The notes beneath the pieces were generated by a model. That model did no database searches and was not told the origin of the DNA. It was given only the letters and a program-made list of their open reading frames with translations. Positions 11,216-23,562 of a DNA stretch of 64,000 bases are shown in pieces. Source of the stretch: Tetragonia tetragonoides (Eukaryota > Streptophyta > Magnoliopsida > Caryophyllales > Aizoaceae); the NCBI GenBank assembly GCA_038025085.1, contig CM076144.1, positions 42,257,001 to 42,321,000 on the forward strand. Reading direction: 5' to 3'. Within the stretch, counting starts at the first letter, position 1. Each line of letters starts with the position of its first letter. A program made the translations under genes and the position numbers.

Positions 11216-13130
11216 ATAAAATTTTTACTTTGTTGCAATTAAATTCTCTTCGATTACCAGGGAGACTATTCCATTTGTAGCCTGTGAAGTCATTACGTGC
11301 CGCCAATGACTAATGCATCTATATAGACTAGTGATAGGATTTTAATAAATGAAGAAGCACATCATCGCCATTTGAAAAATTCTTTCTTATGCGTCGTATT
11401 TTGAATAATGTTCATCACGTCTGAATTTTTATTTTTATTCAGAGTAAACATTATGTAAAAATAGAAACATACATAGAGGTTACATCATGCATGCGATATA
11501 TTCATAAACCAATGGAGTGCTTGTTGTGGTACGGTTGAATGATAAAACGTCATCCACCATTAACTAAGATCGTGATGGTTCAAATATCTTTTATTGGCCA
11601 TATGAAGCAGATGATGAGTAACCTTAAATTTCTTGACTAACTATCCATCCTCTAAGAATAACTTTAAATTTCTTAACCAACTGTTCACTACCCTATATAT
11701 ATAAGATGCCAATAAATCAGCGCGGGAAATATTCGATGTAGCTGACCTAGTTATGAAGAATTTTCCCAATGTACACCTGAAAAATTAAAAGAGGTTTCCC
11801 AGGTGGAGACTATTGAAGAGTGGAGACCAGTAGCCGATCCAGCACTTCGGGATCAGGGGTTGACGCCCCCAACGAAGTTTCGGAATATTTGGGATAATTA
11901 CAAAAATTCTGGAGGTTTTCCCGTATTAAAAGTTCAATTGTTACCCAATATTACCCCTTGTCCCCCAGCGAAAATCATTTCTACATCCGTCATTGGTGGA
12001 GATCATGGGCCATTTGCTAGTAAGAAACTCAAATGAGAAATGATTTAAATGAATGAATAATTTGTCATGTGCTTGGTGCAATAAGCCAATAAATAATGCT
12101 TGCTTAATAATGCATCCTGCACCCCCTGAATTGTGCATCTTCATTCATTGCGTTTGTTCATAAATGAGCACGCATCACTATTAGATCTTCTTTCTCCTCA
12201 TGGGACAGGCCAATGCGCAATTTTGTGCGGCATATTGGGACTGTGGGTCACTAGTAGAGTAGTAGTACTAGAAAACCTATTTTTGAAGTAATTTTGGAAC
12301 TATTATCAAAATACAAATTGGTGATCTTTGAATTGATGATCAGACCACGATGTTTCTACTAAATTTATATTACCACTTGAACTATAAGGCGTGCACTTGA
12401 ATAATTATCCAATTCTATTTCATATTGTTCATGTATTACGCACGATACATGTCCATCCTACATATTATACTCGCTTTGTATATACCCAGAGATTATTATA
12501 TGGTTCTAGCTAATACTCTTACCTCACACAAAATAAGCTATAGAGCCGGTTCAAATTCACCCCTAAGAAAGTGGTAATTGTGAGAAGTGAGAATATGGTG
12601 CGGACCATCTAACAATGTATCGTATATACTAGCAGCTGCCTCGTTAGAGTCCTTACCCTTATTTACAGCTTCTCGTTTAAAAAGGTGGAGTCCTCGTTAC
12701 GTTGGAGTATTTAATTTGCTTGCTCTCCGGACTCCATGGCCCATGGGCTATATGCTAACGACTTTAATCGCTACACACACTTTCAAAGGTTCAAGCCTGA
12801 GGAACCCGAAGGACAAAGGGGAGATGCAGGGCTGAGACGATGGGATGTGCGCAATTTATGATGTGGAGTAGGTAATAATGTTATGTAAGTGCGTAGTGAA
12901 GTCTCTTAACGGAAAGAGCAGAGTGAAAAAAGGACAAAAATCCAAGTTATGTGACTTACTCTAGTTATAGTTCGGTGGTTTTAATATGAAAACTTACTTG
13001 GCTATTTTTTTTCTTCGTCACCTACTCCTAGTTGAATGCTGAAAATATAGGTAATTTTGCTACATATGTGACTTGCCTCACGTAACATGCGAAATGTAAA
13101 TACGAGTATGATGGAGTAGGCAATATCAAA
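11216..13130. other. No gene seen
   Basis: Intergenic DNA. Open frames at 11803-12036 and 12587-12835 are short and have no recognisable domains. The stretch around 11815-11880 contains a CCGATCCAGCACTTCGGGAT motif like ends of old DNA elements, but I cannot delimit one. Confidence 0.5.
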
Positions 13131-13247
13131 AGTCTTGTATGAGCCCGCCTCAAGGTGAGGCTATCTCTATATACAAATATGACGTCAGCATGACATCATG
13201 CTTATTAGATGTAACCTTACCTTGAGGCTGTCTCATACGAGATTTTG
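13131..13247. mobile_element. Short MITE with about 30-bp inverted ends
   Basis: The left end reads TCTTGTATGAGCCCGCCTCA and continues AGGTGAGG. The right end, in reverse, reads TCTCGTATGAGACAGCCTCA and continues AGGTAAGG. The total is about 117 bp with no coding capacity. Related TIRs of the 'ATAAGAC...TGAGAC' type occur near 26535 and 30112. Confidence 0.6.
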
Positions 13248-13510
13248 TGATACACTATCAGTTTATCACTACAGTAAAATTTGTTAGTTCTTTGGACCGT
13301 GAGCCAAGGGCTGTATATGGTTCCATATCCAGAAGGGAGGTTTAACTGACACTGACCCATCTCGTGTTTGGATTAATGGTAGCCCTGCATATTGTTAGCG
13401 GATTGGGCTCTAAATTGTTCTATATCCATACTTGAGCCCAAACAAAACAATCTCTATTTTCCGTAGAAGAATGGATTGTAGTAGTAGGAATCAGGAAATG
13501 CAAATTGCTA

Positions 13511-13765
13511 CTTAATCTGTTTCACCAAAATATTTACACTTTATTTTTTAAGATCAAAGTTCACAAATTTTGACCATGAATTAGTGAAAAGTTACAAATA
13601 TTTATAATGTAAAAATAGTATTGTTAGATTCATTTTAAAGAATACTTTTGGAAAATTATAATTTTATAATCTATATATGCATATAATTACAATTATCTAC
13701 GATCAAAGTGGTGCATTGAAGACCGTAAAAAAACAAATGTAAACATCTTCATAAAACGGAGGGAG
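13511..13765. mobile_element. Stowaway-type MITE (255 bp)
   Basis: The right end is GGAGGGAG followed by TA, the canonical Stowaway terminus. The left end follows TA at 13509-13510. Read inward, the arms are CTTAATCTGTTTCACCAAAA and CTCCCTCCGTTTTATGAAGA, then both have ATTTACA-like sequence. The TA duplication and size fit Tc1/mariner-derived MITEs. Confidence 0.6.
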
Positions 13766-13932
13766 TACTTTTTTTTTGTTTTTTAAAGGAGGGTCACCTA
13801 CGAGCTGACGGCTGACGCATCTCGGAAAAAGGCATATGAGCAAGTGGCATGATTTGAAACTTGGTAGTGAAGGAAGAACACTAAAACTCAAACCTCTAAC
13901 GTCTAGGCCAACCTTTGTTGGTTGCAAATTGC

Positions 13933-13969
<37 letters not shown>

Positions 13970-14197
13970 AATTAATCTCATCCTCATTAATCACCAGATG
14001 AGAATTACAAACCGGATCTTGAGTTACCAAGATCTCTCAAATACACCCACTATAAACAATAAAGAACAGACCACCAGTGCTTATTTTGCACACTGTCAGC
14101 AAGAGTGGCACACCTTCTAGGAAGGGTTTCCCCTCTTAGCAAAACAGATATGCAGTAGGGACCAACAAAGGAACTCTAAAGCTATAAAGCTAACACA

Positions 14198-17100
14198 CTA
14201 TAAATTCTCCAAATAATCCCACAACCTCCTGTTGATACGTGCACGTCCAAACGCTAGGTGCTGAATTTGTATGCAAAGCTCTTCATCAGTCTGTTGCTTG
14301 TTCTGAAATACCCTGTGATTCCTCTCTGTCCAGATTGTGTGAACTGTGACAGCAAAACACATCTTCACAGCACACGCAGCTGGAGACTTGCTGTTACAGC
14401 ATCGAAGGACTTTCCTGTACTCAGTCTCCCAATCTGCACTAGCTACACCACACTTTAACCATCTCAAAGTGACACTCCATACATCTCTAGTCCATTGGCA
14501 TTCAAAAAACAGGTGCTGAAAGGTTTCTTTCTGGCTGCAAAAAACACAAGTGTCATCAGCAATGATTCCCCAGATGCACAAAATATCCTTTGTTCTTAAC
14601 CTTCTCAGGAGAGCTAACCACAATATAAACACTGCTTTGGGAGGTGCAGCATTGGCACAAATGATATTCTTCCACTCAACCTTCTCTGCTTGCCCTCTGA
14701 TCAGATTATAAGCTTTTTTTATTGAGAATTTGCCTGCAACAACCACATTCTGCCACCCTCCCAGCTTAGCTCTATGTTTCCTGGCATGGAATATTTTCCT
14801 AACCATCCATGATGCTTGTGTAGGAACTTCCATTTGCCAGAAATCCTGATTCTTCACAAAATACATATGCACCCATTTTATCCACAGCTTATCTTGTTTC
14901 ATACTTAAAGCCCACAGTAGTTTGCTTATTGCAGCTTGGTTCCACAATCTTAAGTCCAAAATGTTGCAACCCCCAGCACTTTGAGGGAGGCAAATTTTGT
15001 CCCAAGCCACCAAAGCTCTCCTTGTGATGGTTGCCTCACCTGACCACAAGTAGCTCCTACAAGCTGCCTCGACTAGTTTCATGACCTTTTGGGGAAGAAC
15101 AAAGAGCTGCGACCAATAGGCCTGAATACCAAGGAGGACATACCTGATAAGTTGTAGTCTTCCAGAATAAGAGAGGAGTCTCGAAGTCCATGCTCTAATC
15201 CTTGCTGTCATTTTCTCAATCAAGCCTTGGCATTGTGAGATTTGAAGTCTTTTACTAGACAAAGGAACTCCTAAGTATCTTACAGGCAAGTCACTAGCAA
15301 CATAACCCAAGGAGTTCAGAATTTGTTCTCTATCAGCAGCTGTCACCCCACCACAGAATACATGACTCTTCCCCAAATTTGCTTTAAGCCCTGATGCAGC
15401 ACAAAATAACCCAAATTGTGCATGAAGCAGTTGTACAGATCTCACATCCCCTCTTGAAAACAAAAGCAAGTCATCCGCGAAACATAAGTGAGTGATCCCA
15501 AGTTTTTTGCATCTAGGGTGGAAATTGAACTCAGGTTCCAGCTGCAATTTTTGAAGACATCTATGCAAATATTCCATAACAAAGGTGAAGAGAAAGGGGG
15601 AGATAGGGTCCCCTTGCCTCAACCCTTTCTTTGCTTGGAAGCATTCAGTAAACTCCCCTGAGAGGTTAATAGTGTAAGATACAGTAGAAACACAAGCCAT
15701 TACCCATTGCACAAATCTACAGGGAAGACCAAGCTCTTTCATAACCTGCTCAATGAAGATCCATTCTACAGAGTCGTATGCTTTTTGAAGATCAACTTTA
15801 ATCATACACCTTGGAGAAATACACTTTCTAGTATATCCCTTAACAAGCTCGTGACTAAGCAGGATGTTATCAGATATGAGTCTGCCAGGAACAAAAGCAG
15901 ATTGACTGGTACTCACCACAGAATTCACCACACCTCTCAGCCTATGTGTCAAGACCTTTGAAATAATCTTATATAACATCATGCAGCAAGCAATAGGTCT
16001 GTATTCTTTTATACAAGAGGGATTATTCACCTTTGGAATGAGGGTAACATATGTAACATTAATATGATGCAATAATATCCCAGTTCTAAAGAAATCCTTT
16101 ACTGTAGAACATACCTCATCCCCAATGATGTGCCATGTTTTCATATTGATTTCATGTGTTGTGATATCAGAAACCATAGAAAGCTGTTGAGCATGAGTCA
16201 GCTGAGGGCCTGCTCTCATAACCTCCAAATCAATCAAAGGCAGGTTAGTAGCACAAGATCCCAATAAATTCCTATAGAAGGTCATAACTTCTTCTTTGAT
16301 ATCAGCTAGTTTAGTTAATCTCCTACCATTCTGATCAACCAAAGTAGACAAAGTGCTCTTATTATATTTATCAGACATAACAGCAAAAAAGAATTTGGAA
16401 TTACTATCTCCTTCTTTGAGCCAATGCATTTTTGCCTTTTGTTTACAAATCTTCTCTTGCACTGTAGACCATTTCTCTAAGGAAGCCAGGCAGTTTCTCT
16501 CACTCTCCACATAAACAGGGTTAGTAAGATCATGTTGCATAGTCCTCTGGACCCCAATTAATTCATCCTTGGCAGCTTCAATTCTTTGATCCACTCCTCC
16601 ATATTCAGTCACAAAAAGCTTCTTCAATGGAGACTGACATCTTTTAAGCTTCACCCAAAGCTTCAACATAGGATGTCCCTGCATTGGTTGCTGCCACACA
16701 GCAGCCACTGTATCAGCAAATGACTCATGTTCAGCTAATACATTAAGAAACCTGAATGGTCTCTTTGATTGCTGTCTTGAGTCTTCCATTTTCATGTATA
16801 TGGGAGTATGATCAGAGAACAAGGGCTCTCTAAACTCAGCTACAACAGAACCATAGGTAGCCTTCCAAGCCAAGTTGCCAATAACTCTATCAATCTTGCT
16901 ACATACATGTTTATTAGTCCATGTATAGTAGCTCCCTGTGGATTTCAAATCTGACAGGTTACACTCCTCCATGAACTCATGTAAATCTATAGTTTCAGAC
17001 ACTTGTACAGGATTTCCATGAATTCTGTCATCCTGAAGCAAAACTGTGTTAAAATCCCCACACAGGCACCAAGGGTCCACAATACCCAAACCAATAATTC

Positions 17101-17473
17101 TCAATTTAGCCCACAAGTCTCTCCTAGCCTCAATTGTGTTATACCCATACACAATAGTTAGCCAACAAGTAAAGCCAGTACTTCTACTTTCTATCTTGCA
17201 GTGAATAAAATGACTATGGGTTTGCACTACTTGCACGTCAACCAAGCTAGACTGCCAGATAAGCCATATTCTTCCATTACTAGCCTCACCGTAGTTGTGT
17301 GCAAAACTCCAGTTCTTTGCAACTATATGTAAAAAATTTCCAGAATTTTTTTGTTTAACTCTAGTCTCCAAAATGCCAGCTAGAGCAATTTTGTGCTTCT
17401 TCAAGAAGATGCCAAGCTCTTTATTCTTGAAGGATTTATTTAAACCCCTCACATTCAAAAATATGCAATCCAT
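14198..17473 (-). CDS. LINE ORF2: endonuclease / reverse transcriptase / zf-RVT (1091 aa)
   Basis: This is the LINE replication protein, which nicks the target and copies the RNA there. Residues 1-225 are an exonuclease-endonuclease-phosphatase domain: the start MDCIFLNVRGLN, E36 in LETRVK, GDFN at 139-142 and SDH at 220-222. The reverse transcriptase follows, with IPKVNN at 479, motif A KVDLQKAYD (Asp561), LRQGDPIS at 618 and FADD at 665-668. The C-terminal zf-RVT contains CVFCSQKETFQHLFFEC. Plant L1 ORF2 proteins are usually nearer 1300 residues. Here the block that normally precedes the RT core (the GPDGY region) is missing between THEIN and MKTWHIIGDE at about residue 443, and the zf-RVT approach near residue 910 also looks shortened, yet the frame stays open. 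Probably inactive because of these deletions and the damaged ORF1. Confidence 0.9.
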   Translation of the reverse strand: MDCIFLNVRGLNKSFKNKELGIFLKKHKIALAGILETRVKQKNSGNFLHIVAKNWSFAHNYGEASNGRIWLIWQSSLVDVQVVQTHSHFIHCKIESRSTGFTCWLTIVYGYNTIEARRDLWAKLRIIGLGIVDPWCLCGDFNTVLLQDDRIHGNPVQVSETIDLHEFMEECNLSDLKSTGSYYTWTNKHVCSKIDRVIGNLAWKATYGSVVAEFREPLFSDHTPIYMKMEDSRQQSKRPFRFLNVLAEHESFADTVAAVWQQPMQGHPMLKLWVKLKRCQSPLKKLFVTEYGGVDQRIEAAKDELIGVQRTMQHDLTNPVYVESERNCLASLEKWSTVQEKICKQKAKMHWLKEGDSNSKFFFAVMSDKYNKSTLSTLVDQNGRRLTKLADIKEEVMTFYRNLLGSCATNLPLIDLEVMRAGPQLTHAQQLSMVSDITTHEINMKTWHIIGDEVCSTVKDFFRTGILLHHINVTYVTLIPKVNNPSCIKEYRPIACCMMLYKIISKVLTHRLRGVVNSVVSTSQSAFVPGRLISDNILLSHELVKGYTRKCISPRCMIKVDLQKAYDSVEWIFIEQVMKELGLPCRFVQWVMACVSTVSYTINLSGEFTECFQAKKGLRQGDPISPFLFTFVMEYLHRCLQKLQLEPEFNFHPRCKKLGITHLCFADDLLLFSRGDVRSVQLLHAQFGLFCAASGLKANLGKSHVFCGGVTAADREQILNSLGYVASDLPVRYLGVPLSSKRLQISQCQGLIEKMTARIRAWTSRLLSYSGRLQLIRYVLLGIQAYWSQLFVLPQKVMKLVEAACRSYLWSGEATITRRALVAWDKICLPQSAGGCNILDLRLWNQAAISKLLWALSMKQDKLWIKWVHMYFVKNQDFWQMEVPTQASWMVRKIFHARKHRAKLGGWQNVVVAGKFSIKKAYNLIRGQAEKVEWKNIICANAAPPKAVFILWLALLRRLRTKDILCIWGIIADDTCVFCSQKETFQHLFFECQWTRDVWSVTLRWLKCGVASADWETEYRKVLRCCNSKSPAACAVKMCFAVTVHTIWTERNHRVFQNKQQTDEELCIQIQHLAFGRARINRRLWDYLENL

Positions 17474-17700
17474 TCTAGACTGGAGGATCCCCTGGATCCG
17501 CTATAGGTGCAGGCTCAACCTCCTCCATAATAGGGCTGTTAAGTATTGAAAATGAATTTTCCAGTCTAGGAGCAATAACATCTTTAAAGAAATTACCTGA
17601 TGCCCTGTAAGTTGATCCCACTCGAGTGATAATAGGGCCTTGGACTACTGGTACTTGAACACTATTGGAGCTTTCCCCAACTTCAACAGTATTGGTAGTT

Positions 17701-18807
17701 TCAGGTGCCAGAATAACCCCAGTAGGTTTCCAAATCTTCTGCGGAGCTTGTTTCTTCTGCCCTCCTCACAGGCCCTTTGTGGTTAGGGGCCTGTTGAATC
17801 CTATGTGAGCAGTCATGTCCAAACTTCACAGAAGTCTTACAGAATTCAGGTTTCCAGTCATGTTCCACGACTTGAACAAAAGATTTCCCATCTGGGTCCT
17901 CAACTGTGATTTCATTCAGTATCTCTTGTGTTATATCTATCTCAATCAGAACTCGTGCAAATGAAATCCTGGCTTGAGTAGCCGTACATTCATCAGTATA
18001 CAGAGGGACACCCAATCCACTAGAGATTCTACTCAGCGAGTCTCCTCCCCAACAACTCAATGGTAAATTTGGAAATCTCACCCAGAGAGGAATAACACGA
18101 AGGAAGTCCTCCTTGAAATTGAAATTCATACTCCATTCCCGCAAGATTAAGGGCATGATATTCACAGAATAAGGTCCTGATTTAAACACCAAATCTCTAT
18201 CTTCCATGTGATTTAGACTTAGCCACAAAATACCCATCCTCATGAGAAAATAAATCTGGCTTTGCAACAAATTTTCATAATTTTCCTAGGTAATTTTCCA
18301 GAAAATTATAGGCAGGAACCTCTCCAACAACATAAAGAATCAGCGCATGATGCCATACCTGAAGCTGTTCATCAACCGCACCCTTATCGAGCTTTATCAC
18401 CTTCTTCCCATCCCTAAATTCGGGTGGAATAAAATTCAATGCAAGCCCGTGAGTCGCCATATGTTGTTTGGAAAAAGCCCTGTCTCCAATTCCTCCGGTA
18501 GCCCACCAAAATGGGGGGATTCCTCCAATGCTCCAGTGAGGTCCAAATGCCGAGCCACATGAGGAAACGCACCAGTAGCGTTCGTCCCCGGCAAGCCCCG
18601 GCTCATTGAAGTCTCGCCCACCTCAATCGGAGCATCAGGTGTCACCGTTGCCGAATTAGGGTTTGAGGTCCTCAACTCCTCTCCAGAATCAGTCATCGCA
18701 GGAGCAGTACGAGTGCTTATTGAGCTTCCCATCGTAAACAATGGCGTTCCCCGTCCATTGTTGCCCCCACGTCCTCTACCGCGAGGTCGTCCACGCTGTC
18801 CCCTCAT
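17701..18807 (-). pseudogene. LINE ORF1, disrupted
   Basis: ORF1 of the same LINE, a nucleic-acid-binding chaperone that packages the RNA. Three pieces follow one another: 18807-18436 (start MRGQRGRPRGRGRGG, Arg/Gly-rich), 18460-18275 (FIPPEFRDGKKVIKL) and 18270-17701 (DUF4283-like, with EDRDLVFKSGPY and PLWVRFPNLPL). The pieces are separated by a frameshift near 18440 and a stop near 18275. The C-terminal zinc knuckle is degenerate: CKTSVKFGHDCSHR lacks the usual CxxC spacing. Confidence 0.75.
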
Positions 18808-20162
18808 CTCCGTTCACGATAGCAAAAAACCACTAAGCGTGCGCCGAGAGCTTTTAGAGAGAGAAAGCGTTTTACTTTGCTAGTGTAAATTGCTAGTCCT
18901 TATAAGTAAAAACCATGTATATATGCTCTTCTTTCCCAAAAAAAAAAAAAAATTCTTTTTTTTTTTTTTGGTGCGAAAAAAGAAGGAATCATTTATAGGC
19001 CCATCACCAAATATTTGGCTACCTTGTTTTTATCAGCAAAGACCAAGGACTTTCCTTGTACTGTAAAAAGTTGTGTGTTACTTCGTATCTCATTATCTAC
19101 TTACTAGGTGGATGACGGTGAGTATGCCGTTGCACGGACTGTGATTATATAATAAAATTAATATAACATAATTATTAATCTCATCGAAAAATCAAAGTAT
19201 AATTGTCACTTATGAAAAACTATTACTAATATATGAATAAATATTTATATAATCCATTTAATATCATGAATGCCATATAATAAGATTACTATGACTTTAT
19301 AGGGCAACTTAACTAATTTAAACTCTTATCATCAATTTCTAACTATTAGTTAACTCGTTCTATATGTTACATGATCCAAGAAGGAATAGTTTCAAAGTCT
19401 TTTTATGCTTGATGTTGGTACGCCAATACTCTTATGTTGATATAAGTATACAACTAACATTCCAAAGATATGATTCTTCTTTTATGGTCAGTTTAAATGT
19501 CTAATGTATACATAACTACTTTTCAAAAAATAAAGAAGTTTTAGACGTAAACCTTAGAATAGCAAAACATAGTTCAATGCTTGCTTGTATTTTCTAAGTT
19601 ATATGCCGTCAAAGTACTACCTTGAAGAACACAAAAAGTCTAATGTAATTTTATTTGTGGTCCGGAAGGAGTACATTAATAATTATAAAGTTGAAGGGAA
19701 CATAAATTGGAACCCTAAAATAACATGGGGGATCAGTATATTACGTACAATTATAAAATTATATGTGACCAGTATATTACATTTTTAGGTGGACGCATCT
19801 AATGTTGTAAATCAATAGAACATACTACAAATGAACCTCATTTTAAAGGATATTTCGTACTCGTTCTAATGGTGTAAAAAATTTAATTTTTTAAGCGGTG
19901 AAACTAAAGTTATCTACTTTTTAAAATCTAATAGTCTACTCTTTAATGATTTAGGAAAGTACAACTTTAATATATATTTTAAAACCTCTAATTAATAGTG
20001 TACTCTTTAAGGATTATTTTTTTTTTTTGGTAAAAAAGAAGCAACTTTATTACCAAAAAGACATGCAAACAAACAGTCTCATACAAAGCAAACAAGGGAG
20101 TAATCCCACCCCAAGGCACCTTCTAGGAAGGGTACTTAAGATATGGGAAACAGGCCTTGTTG

Positions 20163-23100
20163 CTACAATGAATCAAAGCAGCTGCACAACTCTCTGTCAC
20201 ACAACTTAATTTTCTTAGGTTTCATACAATTCATTCTAAGAGATATCTCCCTCTTAATCACATGGATAACCGTCTGGGGGTCACACTGAGCGCTAGAGAA
20301 AATAACCTTGTTCCTGGCAAGCCACAAGTAGTATACAGTTGCTGCCACCAATGCATAGACAATCCATTTCTTGTGCTTGCTCCCTTTACTTCTACGTAGC
20401 CACCTCTGCCATCTAGTGAATTCCTTAGGCCAGGGATTCATCTTAATCCAAGAGCATACTTCCTGCACAACTTGGATAGAAATAATACAAGAGAAGAAGA
20501 GATGTTCCACAGATTCATTTTGTTTTTTACATAGAGGACACAGAGGATCAGTGATATTACACTTCATCATAATGAGCCTGTCCCGTGTAAGGAGTCTCCC
20601 CTGCACTACAATCCAACAGAAGATTGCATGTCGTGGTATGGAATACTTCCCCCAAACTATCTCCCTAGAAGGGAATAGGTTATGTTCACCAATCAGAGCA
20701 TTATAACCCAAATTAACAGTGTACTTCCCAACAACATTGACAGGCCAGTCCCTCTCAGATAAGAGACCCCCTGCATTCCCTCGTAATTGCATGAGTTTCT
20801 TCCAGTACCAGCTGTTGTCCAGTGGCACCCTGTGTTCATACAGATCAGTTCCTCTCAAATAAATAGCATGAACCCATCTTACCCAGAGGCTATCTTTTTT
20901 ACTTGCTATTGCCCAAAGGTGCTTTGCAGTAGCAGCACGATTCCATATTTTACAATTCTTGATGTTTAGACCCCCATATCTTCGTGGCAGACAGATCTTT
21001 TTCCAGGCTACAAGAGGAATCTTGGATCTTGTTGTTGACTGACCCCATAAGAAGTTCCTGCAGACCTACTCTATACTCTTCACTATAGATTGAGGCAAGA
21101 TGAAGATGGACGCCCAGTAAACATGCATAGTGTATAACACAGAGTTAACAAGTTGAGCTCTACCTGCCAAAGACAGATGTCTAGAGGACCAGCAATTTAT
21201 TCTCGCAGTTATTTTCTGGATAAGAAATTGACAGTCAAGCTTAGTCCAATGAGAAGGGGATAAGGGCATCCCCAAGTACTTCATAGGGAATGAGCCCTCA
21301 CTGAATCCAGTCAAGGAAATGATTTGTTGTTTAATTTCATGTGAGACCCCACCCACAAAAACTTGAGACTTCTCCAGGTTAGCACACAAACCAGTCACAG
21401 CTGAAAAGTGATGGAAGGCCTCCATTACCATGTCACAGAACTCACATCACCTTTGCAGAAAATTAGGAGGTCATCTGCAAACGAGAGGTTCACCAGTTGC
21501 ATGGCTTTGCACTGTGGATGATACTGAAACCCTTTCTTGCCAGTAGCCACTCTTAGAGTTCTAGTCAGATATTCCATAACAAGCACGAATAAGAGAGGTG
21601 AGATAGGGTCCCCCTGTCTAAACCCCTTCACACCCTTGAAATCTCCATGCAACTTACCATTGATATTCAAAGAAAAAATGGTAGTTGTAATACATTTCAT
21701 AACCCATCCTACAAACTTAGATGGGAATCCCATGCCTGTCATAATTTCATTCACAAAACCCCAATCCACTGTATCATATGCTTTCTTTAACTCAACTTTC
21801 ATCAAGCATCTTGGGGATATACCAGCTCTTTTATACAATCTGATTAGGTCTTGAGATATCATTATATTGTGGCCTATGAGTCTACCCTTGACAAAGGCAC
21901 CCTGATTGTCACTCACAACATGTGGTAAAATTCCTTTCATTCTTTCACAAAGCATTTTAGAGATTGCTTTATATAGAGTGTTACAGCATGCTATAGGCCT
22001 GAATTCACTAGGTTTCAATGCATTATCAATCTTAGGCACTAGAGTAATAACACTGGCATTAAGTTGAGTAAGTAGCTTACCAGTTTGGAAGAAATCCAGC
22101 ACTGCATTAGTTATGTCATCCCCTATATACTCTCAAGAAGTTTTAAAAAAGCCCGAGCCATACCCATCTGGTCCTGCACATTTACTAGATGGAATAGAAA
22201 AAATTGCTCTTCTGACATCTTCCTTGCAAAATGGTTTCAAAAACAGCAGCTTGTGCTCAATAGTGAGTAAGTTACCAGCTTGTACTACATTCAAATCAAT
22301 GCTAGTATTTTTAGAGCTACTTCCACCCAGCATACCTTGATAATACTGAGTAAAGGTATTAATAACTCTATCATACTGAGTAATCAGGTCCCCATTTTCA
22401 GAGTATACAGCAGAGACTCTATTTTTGTGCCTTCTGTTCTTTATCACAGAATGGTAGTAGCTTGAGTTAGAATCCCCTAATTTCAACCAGGTGATCTTGC
22501 TTTTTTGCTGATAAAAAGATTCAAGAGCCACAGCACATCTTCTGTATTCCTGGGTGGCTTCCTTCTCATGAGTCTGTAGCATTGAATTAAATGGATCCAG
22601 CTGGAGGCTTTGCTGGACCTGCTCCATATTAATTCTAGCCTCATCAGTCTTCATCTGAATATTTCCATATCTGGAAGCATTCAATTTCTTTAGTGGCTTT
22701 TGAAGCTTGCGAAGCTTGTGAACCACCTTATACATTTTACATCCTCTAATATTATAGCTCCAAGAGTCACTAATAATATCAAGAAAGCTAGCATCCTTAG
22801 CCCACATATCAAAAAACTTGAAAGGTCTTCTACCCAACTCAGGAAATTGGTAGAACTTCACAAGCAAAGGGGTGTGGTCAAAAGTATAATCAGAAAAGGC
22901 ATATACAATTGATTCCTCAAAATTATTCACCCATTCTTCATTAATAAAGACCTTATCCAGCCTAGAAAAGACTCTTGTCCCATCTTCATGCTTGTTTGTC
23001 CAGGAGAATTTACCGCCAATACGCTTCATTTCTTGCACTTGGCAGTAGTTCACACAGTTTAAGAAGTCCTGGACCTCAGGAAAGGTCACTCTAGCACCAC

Positions 23101-23562
23101 CAGCTCTTTCATCCATAGCAAGTATGCTATTGAAATCACCCAATATCATCCAGAGATGATTCATGGTGTCACAAATATTCCTCAAAATCCCCCATAGCTC
23201 CAGTCTCTCAGCCACAGAATTGTAACCATAAACAAAACAAGCATAAAAAACTTGTTGTGTAGCTAAATGCAGAACCCTGCAATGGACCACCTGTGCATGT
23301 GATGACACCATTGTACATGGAAGATGGCAGGGTGCCATACAACCCAGATGCGCCCTTTAGGATCCTGATATATATTCATGTGTGCTCCCCAAGCAGGAAA
23401 CATTTTATTGTGACAAAAATCAATGTTCTTTTTCCTGATCTTTGTCTCAACAAGACCAGCCAAACCAACATTATTTCTCATACATAGTTGAACTACTTTC
23501 TGTTGTTTAGTGGGCCCATTAAGCCCCCTAACATTCCAGCTTATTATGTTATCCTGATTCAT
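20163..23562 (-). pseudogene. LINE 2 ORF2 (endonuclease / reverse transcriptase / zf-RVT), disabled
   Basis: The order from the start is: endonuclease MNQDNIISWNVRGLNG (23562) with ETKIRKK; a frameshift near 23300; then GDFNSIL, FDHTPL and the conserved KCAGPDGYGSGFFKTS block. The last is followed by an in-frame TGA at 22135-22133 where a tryptophan codon is expected. The RT continues with IPKIDN, FRPIACC, KVELKKAYD, FRQGDPIS and FADD, then a frameshift near 21430, an in-frame TAG at 21068-21066, and a zf-RVT with CPLCKKQNESVEHLFFSC. The first Asp of RT motif A is Glu here (KVEL instead of KVDL), which should damage catalysis by itself. Confidence 0.88.

Larger units (their letters stand above)
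13936..18886 (-). mobile_element. L1-type LINE, near full length (about 4.95 kb)
   Basis: The element lies on the minus strand. Its poly(A) tail is the T-run at 13936-13968 and its 5' end is near 18886. The flanks share AAATTGCTA at 13926-13934 and 18887-18895 (12 of 14 bases over a wider alignment), fitting a target duplication. From the 5' end it has ORF1 (RGG-rich start, DUF4283-like region, degenerate zinc knuckle) and ORF2 (endonuclease, reverse transcriptase, zf-RVT). ORF2 remains open, while ORF1 is broken by a stop and frameshifts. Confidence 0.88.

Noticed and set aside
18436..18807. Arg/Gly-rich start MRGQRGRPRGRGRGG as a host RNA-binding protein
   Set aside because: It is the N-terminus of the LINE ORF1: same strand, directly upstream of ORF2, and inside the target duplications.
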